A DNA stretch of 8,828 bases, from the NCBI GenBank assembly GCA_020631035.1, contig JAHDIA010000222.1:1-8828 (forward strand), given 5' to 3'. The notes below the pieces were generated by a model that had not been told where the DNA came from, made no database searches, and worked only from the letters and a program-made list of their open reading frames with translations. How positions within the stretch are numbered: position 1 is the stretch's first letter; every line of letters begins with the position of its first letter. Shown here piece by piece: positions 1 to 6,757 of this stretch. This stretch comes from Chitinophagales bacterium (GTDB lineage: Bacteria > Bacteroidota > Bacteroidia > Chitinophagales > UBA2359). Position numbers and translations under genes: made by a program.

Positions 1-64
1 TCCTAACCAAAAATACTTCCGTCTCAACTTCAGAATAGGTTTTCAGACAGGTTCTTACAAAGGA

Positions 65-1429
65 TTAGATGTTGTCCACTTCACCCAAAATCATACAAGC
101 ACCAACCGTCACATTGGTGACCTCATCGATCAAAATCAAACTACCTGTATTTCTATTACGGTGATAAGAATCAAATAACAAAGGTTCTGTTGTACGCAGG
201 GTAATTCTACCAATGTCATTTAGACCAATGCTTTTGTCATCAGTTAAACGACTAAGGGTATTGATATTCATTTTGTACTTTACCTCTTTTATGATACATC
301 TTGCCGCTTTGGTTGTATGTATCAAAGCGTATTTACCTCTTTCTTGTAAAGGTTTTTCATTCATCCAACACACCATCACATCCAAATCTTGGCTTTGATC
401 AGGTATATTGTCTTCTCTTACAATCATATCTCCACGACTGATGTCAATATTGTCTGTTAAAGTAATTGTAACAGACATTGGAGAATTGGCTTGCTCTACT
501 TTTTCACCAGCAAAATCTATAGATTTGATGTGCGAGCTAAAACCAGATGGCAATGCGACAACTTTGTCTCCTGGGCGCAATACTCCACCAGCCAATCGAC
601 CCGCATAACCTCTGTAATCGTGGTGTTCATCTGAATGAGGACGCACAATGTATTGTACAGGGAAACGAGCATCTATCAAGTTGTGGTCGCTACCAATATA
701 AATGTGTTCCAATAAGTACATCAGTGTAGGACCATTGTACCAAGACATATGTTCTGATCTGTATACAATATTGTCTCCGTGTAAGGCACTCATTGGTATA
801 AAGCGTACATCTTTTATATTCAACTTAGAAGAAAACTCTTTGTATTCCTTTCTAATTTTCTCGTAGGCTTCTTCTTTGTAATCCACCAAATCCATTTTGT
901 TGATACAAATCACAATGTGTGGAATTCCCAACAAAGTAGCAATTAGTGAATGTCTTTTGGTTTGTTCTACAATGCCATTTCTAGCATCAATCATAATAAG
1001 TGCAAGATTCGCAGTAGACGCACCCGTCACCATATTTCGGGTATACTGAATGTGTCCAGGAGTATCGGCAATGATGAACTTTCTTTTGGGAGTAGCAAAA
1101 TACCTATAGGCAACATCAATGGTGATACCTTGTTCTCTTTCTGCTTTCAGTCCATCTGTTACCAAAGCGAGGTTGATGTTTTCATCTCCTCTTCTTTCGC
1201 TCGAACGTTTAACAGCCTCAAAAGTATCTTCAAAAATGGATTTGCTATCGTAAAGCATACGCCCAATCAATGTACTTTTTCCATCGTCAACGCTACCAGC
1301 TGTAGTAAAGCGCAACAATTCCATATTCAAGTACTCATCTTGATTGAAAGATGGTTGTTGTGGCATAGTTTCGTTTTGGGGTTTAGTAGAATTATTCGTG
1401 TTATTTATAGTATCCAGATTAATGTCCAT
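65..1429 (-). CDS. cysN: Sulfate adenylyltransferase subunit 1 (CysN), GTPase subunit of ATP sulfurylase
   Basis: This is the GTP-hydrolysing regulatory subunit that, with CysD, makes adenosine 5'-phosphosulfate (APS) from ATP and sulfate in the cytoplasm. The 454 residues carry the full translation-factor GTPase motif set: P-loop GSVDDGKS at 45-52, switch region EQGITIDVAYRYF near 99-111, DTPGH at 122-126, NKMD at 177-180 and SAL at 214-216. EF-Tu-like beta-barrel domains follow from about residue 255. Length is close to the usual ~470 for stand-alone CysN, and no APS kinase domain is fused at the C-terminus. It lies 71 bp downstream of cysD on the same strand, so the two are very likely cotranscribed. 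The first ~35 residues are Asn/Gln/Thr-rich and not needed by the family; Met36 (MELLRFTTAGSVDDGKS) is a credible alternative start. Identification is very secure, the exact start less so. Confidence 0.97.
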   Translation of the reverse strand: MDINLDTINNTNNSTKPQNETMPQQPSFNQDEYLNMELLRFTTAGSVDDGKSTLIGRMLYDSKSIFEDTFEAVKRSSERRGDENINLALVTDGLKAEREQGITIDVAYRYFATPKRKFIIADTPGHIQYTRNMVTGASTANLALIMIDARNGIVEQTKRHSLIATLLGIPHIVICINKMDLVDYKEEAYEKIRKEYKEFSSKLNIKDVRFIPMSALHGDNIVYRSEHMSWYNGPTLMYLLEHIYIGSDHNLIDARFPVQYIVRPHSDEHHDYRGYAGRLAGGVLRPGDKVVALPSGFSSHIKSIDFAGEKVEQANSPMSVTITLTDNIDISRGDMIVREDNIPDQSQDLDVMVCWMNEKPLQERGKYALIHTTKAARCIIKEVKYKMNINTLSRLTDDKSIGLNDIGRITLRTTEPLLFDSYHRNRNTGSLILIDEVTNVTVGACMILGEVDNI

Positions 1430-1480
1430 TTTGGATTGAATTGTGTTGATTTGAGAATAAGTGTACTATAGTGTTTGGGG

Positions 1481-1497
1481 CATTTCAATTTGAAATG
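1481..1497. repeat. Short perfect inverted repeat in the cysD-cysN gap
   Basis: Arms catttcaa (1481-1488) and ttgaaatg (1490-1497) surround a single central base. The repeat lies a few bases beyond the cysD stop, inside the 71-bp gap before cysN. It could be a weak intergenic hairpin that affects mRNA processing or stability, or a protein-binding palindrome. There is no T run after it in the direction of transcription, so it does not look like a terminator. Confidence 0.45.
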
Positions 1498-1500
1498 TGT

Positions 1501-2403
1501 TTAGAAATAACCTTGTTTCTTACGATCTTCCATAGATGTTTCTGAGCGTTTGTCATCGGCTCTACCTCCACGTTCGGTTACTCTGGTAACAGCTACTTCT
1601 TTGATGATCTCCTCCAAGCTTTCCGCATCAGACAAACTAGCTCCAGTACAAGTTGCATCTCCAATTGTACGGAAACGCACCGTCATTTCTTCTCCCTTTT
1701 CATCTGGCTTTAGATTTAGGAATGGCGTTACTGCCAAAATCACTCCATCTCTTACCACACATTTTCTCTTGTGGGCTTTATACAAACTAGGAATGTCAAT
1801 ATTTTCCATAGTAATGTACTGCCAAACATCCAATTCAGTCCAATTACTAATGGGGAATACACGAAAATGCTCTCCCACATTCTTCTTACCATTAAAGAGA
1901 TTCCAAAGTTCAGGACGTTGGTTTTTAGGGTCCCACTGTCCAAATTCATCTCTGTGAGAGAAAAAACGTTCTTTGGCGCGTGCTTTTTCTTCGTCTCTTC
2001 TTGCTCCACCCAAACAAGCATCAAATTTACCTTCTTCGATGGTGTCCAACAAAACAGTTGTTTGCAAACCATTTCTCAAGGCATTGTATCCTTTTTCCTC
2101 CACTACTTTTCCTTCATCAATGGCTTTTTGTACAGAACCAACAATTAATTTAGCTCCCAATTTTTCCACCAAATTGTCTCTAAACTTGATGGTTTCAGGG
2201 AAATTGTGTCCTGTATCAATGTGTACCAAAGGAAAAGGAATTCTACCTGGATAAAAAGCTTTGTGTGCCAAATGTGTCATCACAATTGAATCTTTTCCTC
2301 CTGAAAACAATAGAGCAGGATTTTCAAATTGTGCTGCAACTTCTCTTATCACATATATTCCTTCTGCTTCAAGCTCTCTTAAATGATTGATTGATTTTGC
2401 CAT
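1501..2403 (-). CDS. cysD: Sulfate adenylyltransferase subunit 2 (CysD), catalytic subunit of ATP sulfurylase
   Basis: This is the catalytic subunit of heterodimeric ATP sulfurylase: an ATP-pyrophosphatase-fold enzyme that adenylates sulfate to APS, driven by GTP hydrolysis in CysN. The 300 residues are the normal family length. Visible marks are the PP-loop SGGKDS at 34-39, HIDTGHNFPET near 61-71, LGGARRDEEKARAKER near 131-146, and the conserved C-terminal tail ending SMEDRKKQGYF. The ATG start is the natural one, since the family N-terminus (HLRELEAEGIYVIREVAAQF) begins immediately after it. The upstream sequence is A/T-rich without a Shine-Dalgarno. cysD is the first gene of the cysDN pair, and two -7-type promoter candidates lie in the 213 bp before it. 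No cysC or cysH is in the window, so the fate of APS is not shown here. Confidence 0.98.
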   Translation of the reverse strand: MAKSINHLRELEAEGIYVIREVAAQFENPALLFSGGKDSIVMTHLAHKAFYPGRIPFPLVHIDTGHNFPETIKFRDNLVEKLGAKLIVGSVQKAIDEGKVVEEKGYNALRNGLQTTVLLDTIEEGKFDACLGGARRDEEKARAKERFFSHRDEFGQWDPKNQRPELWNLFNGKKNVGEHFRVFPISNWTELDVWQYITMENIDIPSLYKAHKRKCVVRDGVILAVTPFLNLKPDEKGEEMTVRFRTIGDATCTGASLSDAESLEEIIKEVAVTRVTERGGRADDKRSETSMEDRKKQGYF

Positions 2404-2446
2404 TAAAGTACTTCTTGTTAAAAAAATTTATAACCTTAAGCTCATT

Positions 2447-2454
2447 CAAAAATA
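2447..2454 (-). promoter_or_regulatory. Candidate -7 promoter element for cysDN (proximal)
   Basis: On the minus strand this reads TATTTTTG, matching the Bacteroidota -7 consensus TAnnTTTG, about 43 bp before the cysD ATG. That would give a short A/T-rich leader of roughly 35-40 nt. No good TTTG element is seen at the expected -33 spacing, so the assignment is tentative. Confidence 0.35.
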
Positions 2455-2565
2455 AATTTGTAACACTCCATCTATTCTATAAACAAGCCCTAATTTTGAA
2501 TAGCCAAAACCTAAAGGTCACTCTAATATATATTTTTGTTAGTGGTTGTTTTCCAAAAAGATGTG

Positions 2566-2573
2566 CAAAGGTA
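2566..2573 (-). promoter_or_regulatory. Candidate -7 promoter element for cysDN (distal)
   Basis: On the minus strand this reads TACCTTTG, a full match to TAnnTTTG, about 160 bp before the cysD ATG and just past the end of the formyltransferase gene. Only a partial TTTA lies upstream, at a shorter spacing than usual for a -33 box. If used, it would give a leader of about 155 nt, long enough to hold regulatory structure; I saw no convincing hairpin there. Confidence 0.3.
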
Positions 2574-2616
2574 GTGAATATTCTATGTAAATCTGTAAGT
2601 ATAATTGTATTATTCG

Positions 2617-3366
2617 CTAGAAATCGGGGGATTGTATGTTGAACTTCTTACCATTGACATAAAAAAATGGAGGTGGAAAGGGAGGGAAATAGGTCGCTCT
2701 AATGTGTTTGGCTATTTTTTCCTTGTCCCACTCAATGCTCAATTCCTTGATTCGATTGATTTCTTTGCGGTAATGATACGACACCCCTCTTTCTGGAATA
2801 AGACTTTGTTGACTAATGGGTTCGTAATTGCCTTTTACCAAATTTGCTAGGCTGCTCTTAAACAAATCTATCGAATGAAAAAGGGTCATCTTATACAATT
2901 CTCCTACAAAACAGTCGGGAGGAATGGGAAAACGTTTTTCAAAAAGAATGTCTCCTGAATCAATACTTTCATCTAAGACATGAATCGTGGTTCCAAAGGT
3001 TTTTGCATCGTCTAAAATGGCAAAGGAAAATTGATTGCAGCCTCGGTATTCTGGCAATGGTGCCATATGTAAGTTGACCGCTATTTGCTGGGCTTTCTGA
3101 ATGTGTTGGGGCTTTAAAATCAAATGATATTGCACAGAAATGAGCATGTCTACCTCTTCTAAGCTCAATAAATCATCTAATTCTGGCAATATAGGTATGC
3201 CTTCTTGCTGACAAAGTTGAGTGATGTTTTTTTGAGGATCATCCAACTTATTGACCTTTGTCAAAGCAGCAACAAGCACTATTTGTAATTCTTGAGAACG
3301 TTCCAAGACATATTTCAAACATTCATACCCAATTTGCTTGGAACCTAAAAAGACAATTTTTTTCAT
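2617..3366 (-). CDS. Formyltransferase family protein (10-formyl-THF-dependent type)
   Basis: The 249-residue protein has the formyltransferase fold shared by Fmt, PurN and sugar-amine N-formyltransferases, which move a formyl group from 10-formyltetrahydrofolate to an amine. It starts with a Rossmann-like strand (KIVFLGSKQIGYECLKYVL). The catalytic triad is visible as Asn98 and His100 in NLHMAPLPEYRG, and Asp136 in LDESIDSGDIL. It is well short of Fmt (~315 residues) and has only a small C-terminal tail with PPFPPPFFYVNGKKF near 228-242, more like short sugar N-formyltransferases than initiator-tRNA Fmt. The substrate cannot be told from sequence. The ATG is fixed by a strong Shine-Dalgarno 8 nt upstream. 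It shares a strand with cysDN but is 213 bp away, so a functional link is unproven. Confidence 0.85.
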   Translation of the reverse strand: MKKIVFLGSKQIGYECLKYVLERSQELQIVLVAALTKVNKLDDPQKNITQLCQQEGIPILPELDDLLSLEEVDMLISVQYHLILKPQHIQKAQQIAVNLHMAPLPEYRGCNQFSFAILDDAKTFGTTIHVLDESIDSGDILFEKRFPIPPDCFVGELYKMTLFHSIDLFKSSLANLVKGNYEPISQQSLIPERGVSYHYRKEINRIKELSIEWDKEKIAKHIRATYFPPFPPPFFYVNGKKFNIQSPDF

Positions 3367-3374
3367 ATGCTATT

Positions 3375-3382
3375 CACCTCCT
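3375..3382 (-). promoter_or_regulatory. Strong Shine-Dalgarno (AGGAGGTG) of the formyltransferase gene
   Basis: On the minus strand AGGAGGTG precedes the ATG at 3366 with an 8-nt spacer, an essentially complete match to the 16S anti-Shine-Dalgarno. It fixes the start codon. It stands out because cysD, cysN, the secreted protein, the dioxygenase and the plug gene all have A/T-rich starts without such a motif, and Bacteroidota as a group make little use of Shine-Dalgarno pairing. Confidence 0.75.
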
Positions 3383-3444
3383 AGTTATTAAAATGCAATT
3401 TACTAGGAAATGTATAAAAATGCTTCTTTTCCCTTTTTTTATTT

Positions 3445-3693
3445 TGCAATGTGCGTGGTACTAGGCTACACTGGTGCTGGTTAGCCAACGCATATTTAGC
3501 CCCTTGCACCAAAGTTCATCCACCCGCTTCGTCCTACACTTTTTCAAATTGAAATGATGCCTGGCATTTTTGAAAATGCCTCGCATCTACATATTAAGCA
3601 TAGGATGAGCGGACGGATGAACCCTTGTATCCCGATGAAATAGGGACGTTGGCTAAGCAGAGTGAGTGCAGCCTCAAAGTCAATGACGTTGCA
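3445..3693. repeat. Large imperfect palindrome (~249 bp) in a gene-free stretch
   Basis: The 412-bp gap 3367-3778 holds no credible gene; most of it is one nested inverted repeat. Outermost arms: 3445-3452 with 3686-3693 (8 pairs, one a wobble). Next: 3464-3490 with 3647-3673, including the perfect 10-bp TTAGCCAACG / CGTTGGCTAA. Next: 3514-3536 with 3601-3622, about 19 of 23 positions. The centre has gatgc, ggcatttt, tg, aaaatgcc, tc, gcatc (3555-3586 area). It is visibly richer in G and C than the flanks. This could be a non-autonomous mobile element (MITE-like), a REP-like repeat or a structured RNA. I found no clear target duplication and no second copy in the window. Confidence 0.7.
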
Positions 3694-3778
3694 CCATAAT
3701 ATTAGTCCATTATTTTAAAGTATTTCCTGTTTATTTTAGGTTGATTTGGTCATCAACCATTCAACGTATTCAACAAAA

Positions 3779-5485
3779 TTACCTAAGCACCTTCCAAGTA
3801 TGCAAAACAGCTCCTGCCTCATCTAAAATACTCAATAGATAAATACCACTACTTAGTCTTGATAGGTCATTCCATTGTAAATTGCTTTGTGGACCCAATT
3901 GATGGTTTTCTTGCTTAATCGGACGTCCATACAAATCGCTTAGGGCCAATTGCGCATCCAAATAGTCTGTAGAACTGATTTGAACTTGAAGTGCATCTCC
4001 TACGAAGCGAATGCTTTGCAATTCAATATTTTGCAAGTCCCTATATCCCATCATAGGCGTACAGTCAAGCACTGAAAAACCAAAACAATCTTCCAAATCT
4101 AGAGCAAAACAACCCGTTGCATTGGCTACATACTCATTCAGATTATCTCCCACTTCTGGCAAATCGAAACCATTTACATTGTAGTAATTGAGGGGGTACA
4201 AACAATAGATGCCCTCCTCAAATGTTCCCAGATTGAGTTGGGGGGCCAAGACTTCCAATACCTGATTGCCATCATCGGTCAAAACATATTTTTGCGTGTA
4301 GCTACTATCTGTATTGTATTCAGCAATGGTAAATGTAATTTCTTGATCTAGGCAATACTCGGTTTCCAAGTTACCAATGCCACCCGCAGCAGCCATACAA
4401 TCAATGGCAGGATTGCAACTAAAAGGAATGGATACTATAAAATCTTCGTTGCAATCTGCATTCAATGGGTCATTGATTGAAATACTATATTCATGTACTC
4501 CTTCTTGATTGTCAGAAGCCATTTGACTAAGTTCCTCTGCCGATATAAAAGTTGCACAGTCATCATTTATAGAAATGGAAGTAGTACAAGTTCCCTCCCC
4601 TTCTAAAGTGACAGCATTGACCAAATTTTCGTTCAAAGGATAAAGATTCATAAAGAGATTCTGCGCTCCAATGACTGAACCATCTGTCAAACAAATAGCC
4701 TCTGCTGTAAATGTACGAAGCTTAGGGCTACAATCCATATTTTCATTTAATACAAAATTGTCTAGATATAGATCACCATTTTCGTCATACCAATTGATTT
4801 CACTTTCTCCCTCTCCTTCTATTGTAACAAGGGATTCCAATACAATACTTTCGCTTTCACAAATACTAATGGTATAACTGACCAAATCAAATCCACTTGG
4901 ACACATTGCCATAGCTGGTGCATCCAAGGTCAAGGTATTAAAGTATACTTTATCCCCTGTTTTGGCTCCATTTCCATTGGCTGCCAAAGCTGCTAAATAA
5001 AAAGTTACAGGTCCTACATTTTCGTCAGGAGCGGTCCATTCAAAAGTCCAAGTTCCTGTTCCATTATTGGTATTTTGGTGGACAATGTATTCTCTATTCG
5101 CCTGTGTCCGTATTTGCATTCCAATTGGGGCAATAAAGCTACCTGCCGAAACACTAGACCCAGTAATTTCTTCACCAGCCAATGCCGTCATTTGCATACC
5201 AAACAAATTGCCCAGCAAATCGTCTGTATTTACTGTAATAGTATAGGTTTGACCTGCTTCATATTCACTGGGATTGCCCTCTAGGCTAATAGAAGTCGAG
5301 CCTGAACCGCCCAATGCGCCCGAACCGTGACAACTACTTGATGCACAAGAACTTTCTCCTGGCGCATTGGTTCGAGCTGCAAAATTTCCTGAAGAATAGG
5401 TATGGGCATTTTGAAAGCCAATCAAGTAAAAAAGAACGCCCATCATCCATAGGCAAAATGGTACTTTAGTAGGTATATTTTTCAT
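3779..5485 (-). CDS. Secreted protein with N-terminal CX4CH motif, Cys-rich middle and T9SS-type C-terminal domain
   Basis: This 568-residue exported protein opens with a hydrophobic signal segment (about 8-27). The next part, NFAARTNAPGESSCASSSCHG (34-54), resembles the start of Bacteroidota surface proteins with a TGAPGE...CxxCH signature (the choice-of-anchor V / Reeler-like group, by memory). Here the cysteines are Cys47 and Cys52 with His53, so the motif is C-x4-C-H rather than C-x2-C-H. A beta-rich domain follows to about 190 (TYTITVNTDDLLG, TFEWTAPDENVGPVTFYLAALAANGNG), then an acidic Cys-containing region of repeat-like modules to about 480. The last ~80 residues (ALSDLYGRPI, GIYLLSI, WKVLR) have the shape of a type A T9SS sorting domain, implying outer-membrane translocation and surface attachment or release. 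Function is unknown; haem binding or adhesion are only possibilities. A TAGTTTTG element lies 32 bp upstream. Confidence 0.85.
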   Translation of the reverse strand: MKNIPTKVPFCLWMMGVLFYLIGFQNAHTYSSGNFAARTNAPGESSCASSSCHGSGALGGSGSTSISLEGNPSEYEAGQTYTITVNTDDLLGNLFGMQMTALAGEEITGSSVSAGSFIAPIGMQIRTQANREYIVHQNTNNGTGTWTFEWTAPDENVGPVTFYLAALAANGNGAKTGDKVYFNTLTLDAPAMAMCPSGFDLVSYTISICESESIVLESLVTIEGEGESEINWYDENGDLYLDNFVLNENMDCSPKLRTFTAEAICLTDGSVIGAQNLFMNLYPLNENLVNAVTLEGEGTCTTSISINDDCATFISAEELSQMASDNQEGVHEYSISINDPLNADCNEDFIVSIPFSCNPAIDCMAAAGGIGNLETEYCLDQEITFTIAEYNTDSSYTQKYVLTDDGNQVLEVLAPQLNLGTFEEGIYCLYPLNYYNVNGFDLPEVGDNLNEYVANATGCFALDLEDCFGFSVLDCTPMMGYRDLQNIELQSIRFVGDALQVQISSTDYLDAQLALSDLYGRPIKQENHQLGPQSNLQWNDLSRLSSGIYLLSILDEAGAVLHTWKVLR

Positions 5486-5517
5486 TATAAAGAGTAATTA
5501 AGGTTTCAAAAAGAAGT

Positions 5518-5525
5518 CAAAACTA
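5518..5525 (-). promoter_or_regulatory. Candidate -7 promoter element for the secreted T9SS-type protein
   Basis: On the minus strand this reads TAGTTTTG, a full match to TAnnTTTG, about 32 bp before the ATG at 5485. The nearest upstream TTTG (plus-strand CAAA at 5551-5554) is about 25 bp away, somewhat longer than the usual -33/-7 spacing. It shares the 150-bp divergent region with the candidate element of the dioxygenase gene. Confidence 0.4.
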
Positions 5526-5558
5526 GAACAAAAAGTACAGTTTTTAAAGACAAAACAT

Positions 5559-5566
5559 TAAATTTG
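5559..5566 (+). promoter_or_regulatory. Candidate -7 promoter element for the dioxygenase gene
   Basis: TAAATTTG matches the TAnnTTTG consensus about 70 bp before the ATG at 5636, giving a likely A/T-rich leader of about 60 nt with no Shine-Dalgarno. The upstream T run (5541-5545) is a poor -33 match, so this is a sequence-only candidate. Confidence 0.35.
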
Positions 5567-5635
5567 CCATCTTACTAAGTAAAACAACAACTTACATTAC
5601 AATAATTATCTTTATTCATAAAATTATAAAGCTTT

Positions 5636-6583
5636 ATGCAATCAATTCCAACTGTAGATTTGCAAGAATTTTGGTCAGGAGATGAACAGAAGCAAGCAGC
5701 TTTTGTTCAACAATTGGGCGAAGCCTTTGAAGAAGTAGGCTTTGTTGCAGTCAAAGGACATGGCATTCCCGAAGATTTAATTGGCCAATTGTACGAGCAA
5801 GTAAAAACCTTCTTTGGTCTACCTGTTGACTATAAAAATAAAATGGAACTACCAGGATTGGCAGGTCAAAGAGGCTACACTTCTTTTGGTAAGGAACACG
5901 CCAAGCAGTCTGATGCACCAGATTTGAAAGAATTTTTCCAGTTTGGTCAAACAGTTGAAGATGAAGATCCCATCAAATCTCAATATCCACAAAATGTCGT
6001 GGTTGACCAATTGCCTGAATTCAATCCAACAATGCTTGGTGCATACAGAGCATTTGAGAAAGCTGGTAGTGCTCTGCTCGAAGCCATCGCCATTCACATT
6101 GGTTTGGATAAAGACTACTTCGCTGGTAAAATCCAAAATGGCAACAGTATCTTGAGAGCCATTCATTATCCACCTATCACAGAAGAACCTGAAAATGCCA
6201 TTCGTGCGGAACAACACGAAGACATCAACCTCATTACTTTGTTGGTAGGTGCTTCTGCTGAAGGTTTGCAATTGTTGACCAAAGCAGATGAATGGATACC
6301 CATTACGGCAAGACCAGGAGAAATTGTGGTAAATGTAGGCGATATGTTGCAAAGATTAACCAATAACAAATTGCGTTCAACTACCCACAGAGTGGTCAAT
6401 CCACCTCGTGAGTTGTGGCATACTTCTCGTTTCTCTATTCCTTTCTTCTTGCACCCTCGTGCGGAAATGAAATTGGACTGCTTAGATTCTTGTATCACCG
6501 AAGAGCGTCCATTGGCTTATGAACCAATCACTGCTGGTGAGTACCTAGACGAAAGATTGAGAGAAATTGGTTTGAAAAAGTAA
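5636..6583 (+). CDS. 2-oxoglutarate/Fe(II)-dependent dioxygenase, isopenicillin N synthase family
   Basis: This 315-residue cytoplasmic non-haem iron oxygenase has the two family parts. The N-terminal DIOX_N-like segment begins IPTVDLQEFW and includes FEEVGFVAVKGHGIP (31-45). The C-terminal double-stranded beta-helix carries the iron facial triad: His194 and Asp196 in QHEDINLITLLVG, and His251 in STTHRVVNPP. Arg265-x-Ser267 (RFSIPFF) is the usual 2-oxoglutarate carboxylate-binding pair. All catalytic residues are present and the length is typical. The family includes isopenicillin N synthase, plant-type hormone oxygenases and ethylene-forming enzymes; no neighbouring biosynthetic genes reveal the substrate, so no narrower name is justified. 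It appears monocistronic: divergent from the secreted-protein gene, convergent with the antiporter, and closed by a strong hairpin 27 bp after the stop. Confidence 0.93.
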   Translation: MQSIPTVDLQEFWSGDEQKQAAFVQQLGEAFEEVGFVAVKGHGIPEDLIGQLYEQVKTFFGLPVDYKNKMELPGLAGQRGYTSFGKEHAKQSDAPDLKEFFQFGQTVEDEDPIKSQYPQNVVVDQLPEFNPTMLGAYRAFEKAGSALLEAIAIHIGLDKDYFAGKIQNGNSILRAIHYPPITEEPENAIRAEQHEDINLITLLVGASAEGLQLLTKADEWIPITARPGEIVVNVGDMLQRLTNNKLRSTTHRVVNPPRELWHTSRFSIPFFLHPRAEMKLDCLDSCITEERPLAYEPITAGEYLDERLREIGLKK

Positions 6584-6609
6584 TCTTTTGGAACAATTAC
6601 TGATCCGAA

Positions 6610-6656
6610 AAAACAAAAATCCCATCTCGCATATTGCGAGATGGGATTTTTGTTTT
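6610..6656. terminator. Bidirectional intrinsic terminator between convergent genes
   Basis: A perfect 22-bp inverted repeat (6610-6631 with 6635-6656) closes on a 3-nt loop. The G/C-rich core CCCATCTCGCA / TGCGAGATGGG is flanked by an A tract on the left and a T tract on the right, so each strand gives a hairpin followed by T residues. It sits 27 bp after the dioxygenase stop and 102 bp past the end of the antiporter gene, which fits termination from both sides. Confidence 0.9.
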
Positions 6657-6757
6657 GTTTGTTTTATTTTTTGTTGTGTTGGTTAGTGTTGGATTAGATT
6701 CATTAAGGAATGGAATGATTAGGAATTCACACAACTTATAATTCACAATTTAAAAAG

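Noticed and set aside
2..178. Open plus-strand frame running in from the window edge (NQKYFRLNFRIGFQTG...) to a stop at 176-178
   Set aside because: It overlaps the 3' end of cysN by over 110 bp in antisense, has no start in the window, and open shadow frames of this length are common opposite real genes. Only 1-64 is outside cysN, too little to assign a gene.
950..1471. 173-codon plus-strand frame opposite cysN
   Set aside because: Antisense shadow of a secure gene; its translation shows no family motif.
1752..2072. 106-codon minus-strand frame inside cysD
   Set aside because: Lies wholly within cysD in another frame on the same strand; no recognisable domain.
3367..3778. Possible CRISPR array or tRNA in the long gene-free stretch
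   Set aside because: The repeats are inverted, not regularly spaced direct repeats, and no cloverleaf with T-loop or anticodon arms was found.
5849..6352. 167-codon minus-strand frame opposite the dioxygenase gene
   Set aside because: Antisense shadow; Cys- and Phe-rich translation without motifs, while the plus strand encodes all catalytic residues of a known family.
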